Shown in pieces: positions 1 through 4,916 of a stretch of 6,518 nucleotides of DNA. The number at the start of each line of letters is the position of its first letter. The stretch's first letter is position 1. Origin of the DNA: Candidatus Iainarchaeum sp. (lineage in GTDB: Archaea; Iainarchaeota; Iainarchaeia; Iainarchaeales; GCA-2688035). The notes under the pieces were generated by a model. It searched no databases, was not told where the DNA came from, and was given only the letters and a program-made list of their open reading frames with translations. The DNA lies in contig JAPLVT010000026.1 of NCBI GenBank assembly GCA_026396975.1, positions 1-6,518 of the forward strand, read 5' to 3'. The translations under genes were made by a program, and so were the position numbers.

Positions 1-500
1 GGCTCTGGGATGTTGCTGTGCATGCGGGTTTTCCGCAGCACCATTCGCGCGGTTTTTTCGTCAGTGCCCGCGAACTGGAAAAGAACGCTGTCGCCCTTAT
101 GGATTTCGCCGGCTTTTTTTATCAGCGCCATTCTTTTTTTATTGTCCCTGAAGCGCGAAAGCGCTGCGCTTATTTTTTGCATGTTGGGCTGCTTTCTCAT
201 CACAGCGATGCACGGGATGCCAAGGCGCCTGCTTAGCGCCGGTAGGTCAACTATGTTGAAGCCAGCGAAGTTCAGGCCAGAGAGAAGGACAAAAGCGGCC
301 TGCTTGTCGAATTTGCTTGCCCTGACCATTTTTGCTATTGCGTTAGTTGAGTCAAGCGCGTCAACCTTGACAGCGCTCGTGAGAATTCCTTCCACTCTTC
401 CGTCAAGCCTGCTGACTACGCCAACAAGAATAGTGCTGCCTTTTGTTTTCGGCTTGAAGTAGCCGTCGTCGATTGCTATGACGCGCAAAAGCTGTTTCAC
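1..500 (-). CDS. DUF99 / UPF0215 family protein (endonuclease V homologue), C-terminus cut by window edge
   Basis: I read this on the minus strand as an open frame of 166 codons that leaves the window without a stop. Members of the DUF99 family (COG1628) are about 190-200 residues, so roughly 30 C-terminal residues are missing. The N-terminus has the family hallmark: a short hydrophobic strand, then IDDGYFKP, then STILVGVVSRLDG. Further on come LLSGLNFAGFNIVDLPAL (about residues 70-87) and GIPCIAVMRKQPN (about 92-104). The family is related to endonuclease V with an RNase H-like fold, but a biochemical role is not established, so I do not assign nuclease activity. The chosen start is GTG at 500-498: GGTGA (509-505) lies 4 nt upstream, and the next in-frame candidate, TTG at 488, is too far from it. 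It lies downstream of rpo11 on the same strand, but two T tracts separate them, so it may have its own transcript. Confidence 0.88.
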   Translation of the reverse strand, partial: MKQLLRVIAIDDGYFKPKTKGSTILVGVVSRLDGRVEGILTSAVKVDALDSTNAIAKMVRASKFDKQAAFVLLSGLNFAGFNIVDLPALSRRLGIPCIAVMRKQPNMQKISAALSRFRDNKKRMALIKKAGEIHKGDSVLFQFAGTDEKTARMVLRKTRMHSNIPE

Positions 501-538
501 GTTTTCACCGACCGCGCTTCGCGCTGGGAGCGTGGAAC

Positions 539-578
539 AAAAAAAATTAACTTTGCCTGGAATGCCGAGAAAAAAAAA
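539..578 (-). terminator. Tandem oligo(T) termination tracts downstream of rpo11
   Basis: On the minus strand, transcripts leaving rpo11 meet T9 (578-570) and then T8 (546-539), each preceded by GTTAA. Archaeal RNA polymerase terminates at oligo(T) tracts without needing a hairpin, so these are good candidates for ending the csl4-rpo11 transcript. The second tract is preceded by AAAG and sits about 45 nt before the DUF99 GTG, so it could instead form a weak promoter element for DUF99. Sequence alone does not separate the two. Confidence 0.5.
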
Positions 579-599
579 TTAACCTTGGCTAAAATGCGG
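539..599. repeat. Imperfect tandem direct repeat, two copies at 32-nt spacing
   Basis: The first copy begins A8-TTAAC at 539-551. The second begins A8-TTAAC at 571-583. After these 13 identical bases the copies continue with TTTGCCTGGAATGCCG and CTTGGCTAAAATGCGG, which still align loosely. This looks like a local duplication of a terminator-like unit in the rpo11-DUF99 spacer. Two copies only, so it is not a CRISPR or a longer tandem array. Confidence 0.5.
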
Positions 600-608
600 T
601 GAATCTTT

Positions 609-884
609 TTATTTCAGTTCCGCTTTGAATGCTTTCCTGAATTCCTCTGCCTGCTTGTCGATCCTTTGCAGCGCGTCGCTAACGGCTTTTTTCGCTGTCT
701 TGCCGTCTGTTTTTACGATAAAAACGCTGTCCCTGTCGAAAGGGTGCAGCAGCTTGTACGCCACGAAGCTAACCGCATCGTCCTCAAGCATCTCCGAGCG
801 CAGCAGGTTGGGCAGCGTGTGCCTTTCCCCCTTGAGCACGAATTCCAGCTCGTTCTTTTTGCTGTTTTTCACTTCCAGTTCCAT
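609..884 (-). CDS. rpoL: DNA-directed RNA polymerase subunit L (Rpo11)
   Basis: This 91-residue protein is the archaeal counterpart of eukaryotic RPB11/AC19 and of the bacterial alpha N-terminal domain. It pairs with Rpo3 in the RNA polymerase assembly platform. The hallmark HTLPNLLRSEML (residues 22-33) is followed by VSFVAYKLLHPFDRDSVFIVKTDGK and a C-terminal helix (about 63-88) rich in Lys, Ala and Glu. That order of strand, conserved LPNLLR motif and long C-terminal helix is diagnostic, and the length is normal for the family. I chose ATG at 884 rather than the in-frame TTG at 899: homologues start close to the MELEV strand, and the TTG has no clear ribosome-binding site. The ATG has only a weak one (GGCGG). 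csl4 lies 82 nt upstream on the same strand, a neighbourhood seen in other archaea, which suggests a shared transcript. Confidence 0.95.
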   Translation of the reverse strand: MELEVKNSKKNELEFVLKGERHTLPNLLRSEMLEDDAVSFVAYKLLHPFDRDSVFIVKTDGKTAKKAVSDALQRIDKQAEEFRKAFKAELK

Positions 885-897
885 AACATGCGCCGCC

Positions 898-933
898 AAA
901 AAAATTTTCTTTCAAAAAAGCAAAATTAAAAAA
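898..933 (-). promoter_or_regulatory. Cluster of oligo(T) tracts between csl4 and rpo11
   Basis: The csl4-rpo11 spacer on the minus strand opens with a G-rich stretch just after the csl4 stop. It then has T tracts of 6 (933-928), 4 (925-922), 6 (919-914) and 7 (904-898) before the rpo11 start. The cluster could lower the amount of transcript passing from csl4 into rpo11, or end the csl4 transcript. I see no convincing TATA box for rpo11 here. Confidence 0.3.
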
Positions 934-966
934 TTGCCTAATCTTTTTCCGCCCGCCCCGCAAATT

Positions 967-1524
967 TCATCTGACAAGGTAATCGCTGCTTACCTTGCGG
1001 TTCTCGCTGTTCCCGCAGTTAAGGCAGCGCAATGATTGCCCGAATAAATGCAGCGGGTGCCTGCACTTGGTGCAGAAAGCCTTTATTACCCCGAAAGAAA
1101 AATCGTCTGTCGCAAGGTCTATGCCCAAGTGGCTTGATTTCACGACCTTTGCTTTTATCAGGTCGCCCACCCTGAACTCGTCCCTGAGCCTTTCCACATA
1201 GCGCGTGCTGACGTTCCTGATTGGCAGCATTGCGCGTGTCATGAAAATAACCGTCCTGTCTTCCTTCAGCGGGCCCTGCAATATCTCAACGTTCACGAAG
1301 TTTTCCTTTACCATCATTACCCTGCCGAAAATAACGCTGCCTTTCTGGATTGTGCGCAGCTTTTTGGAGGGCACTACATTAACGGTGTGCAGCCTGGTGT
1401 TCATGGCAACGCTTCCGGCGGCATCGCTGTAAACGCTGCCGTCCTCGCTGAAAGCGCCCGCGCCGGGCATGCATTCTTCCTCTGTACAGAGGAATTCGCC
1501 GGGCAAGACCTTGTCTTCCACCAT
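967..1524 (-). CDS. csl4: Exosome complex RNA-binding protein Csl4
   Basis: Csl4 is one of the two RNA-binding cap subunits (with Rrp4) of the archaeal exosome, which degrades and tails RNA from the 3' end; the catalytic ring is Rrp41/Rrp42. From the ATG at 1524 the protein is 185 residues. The N-terminal domain (about 1-45) contains VLPGEFLCTEEE and GSVYSDAAG, typical of Csl4. An S1 RNA-binding domain follows (about 60-145: KGSVIFGRVMMV, then VGDLIKAKVV and GIDLATDDF). A C-terminal zinc ribbon has CTKC and CLNC, with Cys at 151, 154, 167 and 170. The zinc ribbon separates Csl4 from Rrp4, which has a KH domain there. An alternative GTG start at 1533 would add three residues; the ATG is preferred because homologues begin near the VLPGEFL motif. 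It heads the csl4-rpo11 pair. Confidence 0.95.
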   Translation of the reverse strand: MVEDKVLPGEFLCTEEECMPGAGAFSEDGSVYSDAAGSVAMNTRLHTVNVVPSKKLRTIQKGSVIFGRVMMVKENFVNVEILQGPLKEDRTVIFMTRAMLPIRNVSTRYVERLRDEFRVGDLIKAKVVKSSHLGIDLATDDFSFGVIKAFCTKCRHPLHLFGQSLRCLNCGNSENRKVSSDYLVR

Positions 1525-1550
1525 TAAAACCACTTAAAACGAGAAAAGAA

Positions 1551-1562
1551 GTAATTTATATT
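1551..1562 (-). promoter_or_regulatory. Predicted TATA box for csl4
   Basis: Read on the minus strand this is AATATAAATTAC, centred about 33 nt before the csl4 ATG at 1524. Archaeal transcription usually starts about 25 nt downstream of the TATA centre, which predicts a start near 1532 and a leader of only about 8 nt. That fits the lack of a strong ribosome-binding site. Confidence 0.45.
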
Positions 1563-1597
1563 CCCCAATGCAATAATACTCTAAATCAAGGGCAAAC

Positions 1598-1606
1598 TAT
1601 TTAAAA
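1598..1606 (+). promoter_or_regulatory. Predicted TATA box for the SpoIIM-like gene
   Basis: TATTTAAAA is centred about 29 nt before the ATG at 1631, placing transcription start at or a few bases before the ATG (near-leaderless). GAGG at 1616-1619 could act as a ribosome-binding site only if transcription started earlier. The base run just before the box, ATCAAGGGCAAA at 1585-1596, resembles the inverted-repeat boxes at 3451-3541. Confidence 0.45.
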
Positions 1607-1630
1607 CAACGCTTTGAGGCGGCTATAGGA

Positions 1631-2062
1631 ATGGTGCTTGAATCTCTTTTCGGAAGCAGGGAAACCCTGAGGCACCCTGTTTTCATGCTGGTAATGGCGT
1701 GGCTCGCGGGAAGCGTTGCTTTGTGGACTGCTTATTTCACGTTCCCGGGCAGCGCCTCTGTGCTCGCGGTTTCATTCATCACAATCGCCTTTGTCCCTCT
1801 GATGCACCATATTTTCAAAAGCGAGGAGGAAAAGGAAGCTGAGCGGCCGGGATATGCCGCGCTTTTCATAGCAAGGCACTTCAATGTTGTGAAGGTTTAC
1901 GCCTTCCTTTTCATAGGGCTGATTCTCACATACGCTTTCTGGTACGTTGCAGTGCCGCCTGCGCAACGGGCGCTTCTTTTCAGCGAGCAGGAAAAAACAT
2001 TGGATACAGCGCGGGAGTGGTTTTCCTCATCGGCTGGAACGCATCGGTCATTGGTGTGCTAA
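1631..2062 (+). CDS. SpoIIM/DUF95-like membrane protein, N-terminal part of a broken gene
   Basis: This 143-codon frame begins like the archaeal SpoIIM (COG1300/DUF95) family: MVLESLFGSRETLRHPVFML, then three hydrophobic helices at about residues 17-38, 43-60 and 88-110. A charged loop KSEEEKEAERP lies between the second and third helices. Recognisable family sequence ends near LLFSEQEKTL (about residues 115-124). The last 20 or so residues do not look like the family and run to a TAA at 2060-2062. The family's C-terminal half, including the WNASVIG motif, continues in another frame from about 2000. I infer these are two pieces of one gene that has lost about 40 codons plus the reading frame. 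Archaeal SpoIIM-like proteins are of unknown function; in sporulating bacteria SpoIIM works in engulfment, which does not apply here. If translated alone, it would be a three-helix stub. Confidence 0.7.
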   Translation: MVLESLFGSRETLRHPVFMLVMAWLAGSVALWTAYFTFPGSASVLAVSFITIAFVPLMHHIFKSEEEKEAERPGYAALFIARHFNVVKVYAFLFIGLILTYAFWYVAVPPAQRALLFSEQEKTLDTAREWFSSSAGTHRSLVC

Positions 2063-2355
2063 TTGGGAAGGATATTGTGCAGGCGAGCCTGTCAAACGGC
2101 AGCATGCTTGAGAGCGTCGCCAGCGGCTTGTTCAACGCGCTCGGGCTTGTGCCCCACGGCTTCTTCGAATCGCTCGGGTATTTCCTCGGTGCGATCAGCG
2201 GCGGAATAATCGGCGCCGCGATAAGCAAGAAAAAGCACCTCAAGGGGGAGTTTGGCGCGATAACAAAGGATTCCGCGGTAATGCTGGTTTACGCGATGGG
2301 CTGCCTCGCGCTCGGGGCGATAATAGAAGCGTACGTAATAGTTTACTCTTTGTAG
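2017..2355 (+). CDS. SpoIIM/DUF95-like membrane protein, C-terminal part of a broken gene
   Basis: This frame carries the signature of archaeal SpoIIM-like proteins: VVFLIGWNASVIGVLIGK (from residue 2), then LVPHGFFESLGYFLGAISGG (about 44-63, the family's HG-FE motif), a basic loop KKKHLK, and a last hydrophobic helix ending LGAIIEAYVIVYSL. The listed GTG at 2017 is only a formal start. Family-like sequence extends back through NIGYSAG to about 1996 without a stop, so the frame is better read as the continuation of the gene starting at 1631. The two frames overlap by 46 nt, and the second is at -1 relative to the first. Joined at the A6 run (1991-1996) they would give about 241 residues, still short of full-length archaeal relatives by my recollection. 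Translation by coupling or frameshifting is possible but unproven. Confidence 0.7.
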   Translation: MVFLIGWNASVIGVLIGKDIVQASLSNGSMLESVASGLFNALGLVPHGFFESLGYFLGAISGGIIGAAISKKKHLKGEFGAITKDSAVMLVYAMGCLALGAIIEAYVIVYSL

Positions 2356-2362
2356 GGCCACC

Positions 2363-2384
2363 AAAAAAAAAGTTTTTATTTTGC
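2363..2384. terminator. Overlapping bidirectional T-tract terminators between convergent genes
   Basis: The SpoIIM-like gene stops at 2355 and the slipin gene, from the other side, stops at 2376. Between and across the stops lie A9 (2363-2371; T9 on the minus strand, directly after the slipin stop) and T5-A-T4 (2373-2382; a T tract for the plus strand). Each gene therefore has an oligo(T) tract immediately after its coding end. The plus-strand tract overlaps the last codons of the slipin gene. Confidence 0.55.
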
Positions 2385-3368
2385 CTTCTTTTTCACTTGC
2401 TTTTCGATTCTCTTTTTTTCCGCTCTGCTCAAAATGCCGGTTATCGCGGGGGCATAGCGCCTGAACAGCCTTTCCATGTCCTGCTGGTCGCCGCCTCCGA
2501 ACCCCTTGCCGATTGACTCTGCGAGCCTGCTCAATTCCATCGGGAAAATGATCTTTGTGCTCTGGCCCTCTCCGAGCTTTTCAAGCGCCTGGATGTAATA
2601 ATAGGCAAGAGCCTTGTCGCTCAATCCCTCCGCGGCTTTTTTCACTGCCTCGATTTCCGCGATGTGAGCCTGGGCGCCTTCCATCCTCGCAAGCTTCTGC
2701 TGCACTGCGGCTTTTTCCTCGTGCATCGCATTGAGCACTGTCGGCGGAATGTCGATGTCCTTGAAGTCAACGCTTACAATTTCAATGCCCCACTGGGCGG
2801 TTATTTTTTCGACCTCGTGCTGCAGCTTTGTTTCAAGGTCTTCGGTGGTGCTTATTACCTCCGGAAGAGTCATTGTGCCAATAATCGCCCTGATGGAGGA
2901 AATCAGGTAAAGCTTTGTGGCTTCCTTGTAGTCGTCGATTTCGACAACGCTGTATATTACGCTCTGCTTGTCTTTTTTCACGCGCAGGTAAATAACCGCG
3001 TCGACCTGCAGCTCGATATTCTCCTTTGTAATAACGTCCTGCTTTGGGACATCAACTGTCTGGGTGCGCAAATCCACGATTGTTGCCTGCTCAATGCCCG
3101 GGATAATAGTGCACCAGCCGGGGCCGCCAACCCTAACGACTTTTCCGAAGCGCATTATTACGGCCCTTTGGTAGTCCTGCAGCATCAAAAGCACTTCGCC
3201 AAAATCGAACCACCAGGCGACAAGCACAAGCAGGACCAGTATTGCGACCCACCAGAGGTTCGCGATAATGAAGTCAAGGTTGGTTAGCGCGAAGTACGCG
3301 ACCACAAGGGCAGCGAGAACCACTGCCACAAAAACAGCCTGCTTTGTTGTTTCCTCTTCCAAGCGCAA
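2376..3368 (-). CDS. Slipin (stomatin-like SPFH/band 7 membrane protein)
   Basis: Slipins are membrane scaffold proteins that oligomerise and are linked to membrane organisation and regulated proteolysis. This 330-residue protein has two N-terminal hydrophobic helices (about 10-28 and 37-54). The SPFH domain follows (about 58-210): YQRAVIMRFGKVVRVGGPGW, IIPGIEQATIVDLRTQTVDV, then VITKENIELQVDAVIYLRV. After it comes DIDIPPTVLNAMHEEKAAVQ and a charged coiled coil (about 213-266). It ends with STKIIFPMELSRL and a Lys-rich tail (315-330). The TTG at 3368 is the first usable start, since an in-frame TAA lies 12 nt upstream, and any in-frame ATG further in would delete the membrane helices. GGTGG (3373-3369) abuts this TTG; a second TTG two codons later (3362) is spaced 6 nt from it and may be the real start. 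The NfeD-type protease partner common beside slipins is not adjacent here. Confidence 0.93.
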   Translation of the reverse strand: MRLEEETTKQAVFVAVVLAALVVAYFALTNLDFIIANLWWVAILVLLVLVAWWFDFGEVLLMLQDYQRAVIMRFGKVVRVGGPGWCTIIPGIEQATIVDLRTQTVDVPKQDVITKENIELQVDAVIYLRVKKDKQSVIYSVVEIDDYKEATKLYLISSIRAIIGTMTLPEVISTTEDLETKLQHEVEKITAQWGIEIVSVDFKDIDIPPTVLNAMHEEKAAVQQKLARMEGAQAHIAEIEAVKKAAEGLSDKALAYYYIQALEKLGEGQSTKIIFPMELSRLAESIGKGFGGGDQQDMERLFRRYAPAITGILSRAEKKRIEKQVKKKAK

Positions 3369-3428
3369 CCACCAGCATTATCCAAAAGACCCGCAATCAC
3401 CACTATTAATTAAATATTCTTTGAGATA

Positions 3429-3440
3429 CTTTATATATAA
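3429..3440 (-). promoter_or_regulatory. Predicted TATA box for slipin
   Basis: Minus-strand TTATATATAAAG is a strong archaeal TATA box, preceded by an A-rich BRE-like stretch (GTTAAAG). It predicts a transcription start near 3409 and a leader of about 40 nt containing the GGTGG ribosome-binding site. It lies 10 nt from the first inverted-repeat box at 3451. The core is nearly palindromic and could also be read on the plus strand, but no gene start follows at a suitable distance there. Confidence 0.55.
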
Positions 3441-3450
3441 CTTTAACTGA

Positions 3451-3502
3451 TATCAAAGGGCAAAAAGGCAAAAAATATTTATACCAAGTTTGCCCTTTGA
3501 TA
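3451..3502. repeat. Perfect 14-bp inverted repeat IR1, candidate regulator site
   Basis: The arms TATCAAAGGGCAAA (3451-3464) and TTTGCCCTTTGATA (3489-3502) are exact reverse complements with a 24-nt spacer. The spacer includes a second GGCAAAAA, forming a perfect 8-bp tandem (3459-3474), and a TATA-like ATATTTATA (3475-3483). The left arm lies 10 nt upstream of the slipin TATA box. Being between two divergent promoters, it is not expected to be a terminator; operator function is inferred. Confidence 0.7.
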
Positions 3503-3504
3503 GC

Positions 3505-3541
3505 TATCAAAAGGCATTAAAACGATTAATGCCTTTTGATA
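3505..3541. repeat. Perfect 16-bp inverted repeat IR2, candidate regulator site or leader hairpin
   Basis: The arms TATCAAAAGGCATTAA (3505-3520) and TTAATGCCTTTTGATA (3526-3541) are exact reverse complements around a 5-nt loop AACGA. The arms share the TATCAAA(G/A)GGCA core with IR1. The right arm ends 4 nt before the predicted DUF373 TATA box. If transcription began further upstream, from the TATA-like run at 3475-3483, most of this repeat would form a stable hairpin in the DUF373 leader. Confidence 0.7.
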
Positions 3542-3545
3542 TGAA

Positions 3546-3554
3546 TTATAAAAA
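3546..3554 (+). promoter_or_regulatory. Predicted TATA box for DUF373 gene
   Basis: TTATAAAAA is centred about 32 nt before the ATG at 3582, which predicts a transcription start near 3575 and a very short leader. A near-palindrome, ATGCCCCAGGGGCGCAT (3562-3578), overlaps the predicted start. AGGGG at 3569-3573 would work as a ribosome-binding site only for a longer transcript. Confidence 0.5.
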
Positions 3555-3581
3555 CAGGAAAATGCCCCAGGGGCGCATTGT

Positions 3582-4799
3582 ATGGACAATTTGCTTGTTA
3601 TTTGCGTTGACAGGGACAACGACCTCGGCAGAAAAACAGGCATAAAGGGGCCTGTTGTGGGGAGAGAGGCGAACTTTGAGGCAGCCGGCGCGCTGGCGCT
3701 TGCAGACCCGAGCGAGGCAGACGCGAACTGCATGTTTGCGGCTGTCAAAAAATTCGACGAGCTTGCAAAAACAATGAAAAGCGTTGAAATAGCCACGCTC
3801 ACAGGCTATGGAAAGGGCGGCTTTGCTTCGGACAGGGCAATAAACCAGCAGCTCGACCTTGTCCTGGAAAAAGTAAAGCCAAGCGGCTTTGTGCTTGTGA
3901 CAAACGGCGCGGAAGACGACCAAATCATACCGATACTGCAGGGCAGGGGGCGCATTGTTTCAAAGGAAACAGTAATAGTAAAGCAGGCGCAGGAAATAGA
4001 GTCAGCCTTCTTTACTATAAAGGAAACCATAAAGGACCCTTATGTTGCGCGGATTCTTTTCGGCATCCCAGGAATACTGCTTTTGCTGTTCTTTTTGTTT
4101 GGGGACACCTCTTTCCAGATAGTTGCATTCCTGCTCGGAATATACCTGCTGCTCAAAGGATTCGGCATTGAAGAGCCGATACTAAACCTTTCCAGAAGCA
4201 TCACGGGCAGCATCAACCCGCAGAGCCCCTCTTTCCCGCTTTACATTGGCAGCATTTTCATTCTCGCATTCGGCGCAATGACTGCGTACAGCAAGTACGG
4301 CACAATGCAGATTACAGACCTGCTGCTTGATGCGGTAACAATAGCGCAATCCACATACCTCTTCATAGCGCTTGCCGCGCTGAGCACTGTTGTCGGAAAA
4401 TGCATCGATGCAGTGCACTTTAGGAGGGCTTTCCAGCTGCGCAGGTATGTTCTCACGGGCGTGAGCGCCCTGCTGTTCTGGTGGATTGTCGACGCGGCAA
4501 CGCTGGTGCTACTGCGCCTCGCTGACCTGAACTTGTTCCTAATGACAGTGCTAGGCAGCTTTGTAGTGCTGCTGGTTGCTTTCAAGCTGAGCAATGTGCT
4601 GGATGTAAAAGGAAGGGTGACAAAGCTTCTTGTCGACCTGCCGGTTTACAGCAACGAGGGCACGTGGATAGGCAAAGTGGCCGTGATAAACAAAAAAAAG
4701 GAAAGCATCAGCTACACTGACAACAAAACCAAAAAACCCGTTGAAGTCTCGAGGGAAAAATTCAGCGTTGCAAACGGGAAAATAACGCTCAGCGGATAA
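3582..4799 (+). CDS. DUF373 family membrane protein
   Basis: This 405-residue protein belongs to the uncharacterised archaeal DUF373 family (COG2237). The cytoplasmic N-terminal domain (about 1-150) has the family signature LLVICVDRDNDLGRKTGIKG (4-23), then PVVGREAN, ALALADPSEADANCMFAAVK (37-56), IATLTG (70-75) and GFVLVTNGAEDDQIIPILQ (102-120). Six hydrophobic helices follow at about 160-175, 177-193, 218-235, 257-275, 289-311 and 316-336. The soluble C-terminal tail (about 348-405) contains VDLPVYSNEGTWIGKVAVIN and KFSVANGKITL, a pattern like a PRC-barrel domain; that resemblance is my inference. The acidic cluster CVDRDND suggests metal or nucleotide binding, but no activity is known. It is divergent from slipin with shared repeat boxes in the intergenic region, and convergent with lon. 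The ATG at 3582 fits the start of the conserved strand. Confidence 0.93.
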   Translation: MDNLLVICVDRDNDLGRKTGIKGPVVGREANFEAAGALALADPSEADANCMFAAVKKFDELAKTMKSVEIATLTGYGKGGFASDRAINQQLDLVLEKVKPSGFVLVTNGAEDDQIIPILQGRGRIVSKETVIVKQAQEIESAFFTIKETIKDPYVARILFGIPGILLLLFFLFGDTSFQIVAFLLGIYLLLKGFGIEEPILNLSRSITGSINPQSPSFPLYIGSIFILAFGAMTAYSKYGTMQITDLLLDAVTIAQSTYLFIALAALSTVVGKCIDAVHFRRAFQLRRYVLTGVSALLFWWIVDAATLVLLRLADLNLFLMTVLGSFVVLLVAFKLSNVLDVKGRVTKLLVDLPVYSNEGTWIGKVAVINKKKESISYTDNKTKKPVEVSREKFSVANGKITLSG

Positions 4800-4803
4800 A
4801 ACA

Positions 4804-4829
4804 GCCCTGCGAAAGCGCGGGCGGCTTTT
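4804..4829 (+). terminator. Hairpin with short T run after DUF373
   Basis: GCCC (4804-4807), an unpaired T, GCG (4809-4811), loop AAAG, then CGC (4816-4818) and GGGC (4819-4822) form a 7-bp GC-rich stem with one bulge. GG-C-TTTT follows. It starts 4 nt after the DUF373 stop. The T run is short for an archaeal terminator, so the hairpin may protect the transcript 3' end rather than cause termination. The rest of the DUF373-lon gap (4830-4916) holds no gene that I can see. Confidence 0.4.
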
Positions 4830-4916
4830 CATTAAATAACCTTAAGCCATTGGCTTCCGCTGCACTGCAGTAAAAACACTTGGCGGGCAAATTTGGCTTT
4901 GCGGCAAATAGCCTTT

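Noticed and set aside
10..462. Plus-strand open frame of 150 codons
   Set aside because: It lies antisense to the clear DUF99 frame, has no family signature, and has no start signal; it is a shadow.
514..524. GCGC-TTC-GCGC hairpin before the DUF99 start
   Set aside because: The stem is only four pairs with a three-base loop, in a GC-rich stretch where such matches are common.
885..899. TTG at 899 as the rpo11 start, adding five residues
   Set aside because: No clear ribosome-binding site precedes it, and Rpo11 homologues start near the MELEV strand encoded from the ATG at 884.
1990..1997. A AAA AAC heptamer in the SpoIIM-like gene as a classic -1 frameshift signal
   Set aside because: The heptamer is not in the phase required: the upstream frame reads GAA AAA ACA, so a two-tRNA -1 slip would leave a mismatch. 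Only a single-tRNA slip on AAA is possible, and it would not restore the missing middle segment.
3451..3541. The inverted repeats as a transcription terminator or CRISPR fragment
   Set aside because: Both neighbouring genes point away from the region, so no transcript is expected to end there, and the unequal spacers and alternating orientation do not fit CRISPR repeats.
4860..4870. CTGCACTGCAG palindrome in the DUF373-lon gap
   Set aside because: It is short, has no partner site or neighbouring promoter, and lies between convergent gene ends, so chance is the simplest reading.
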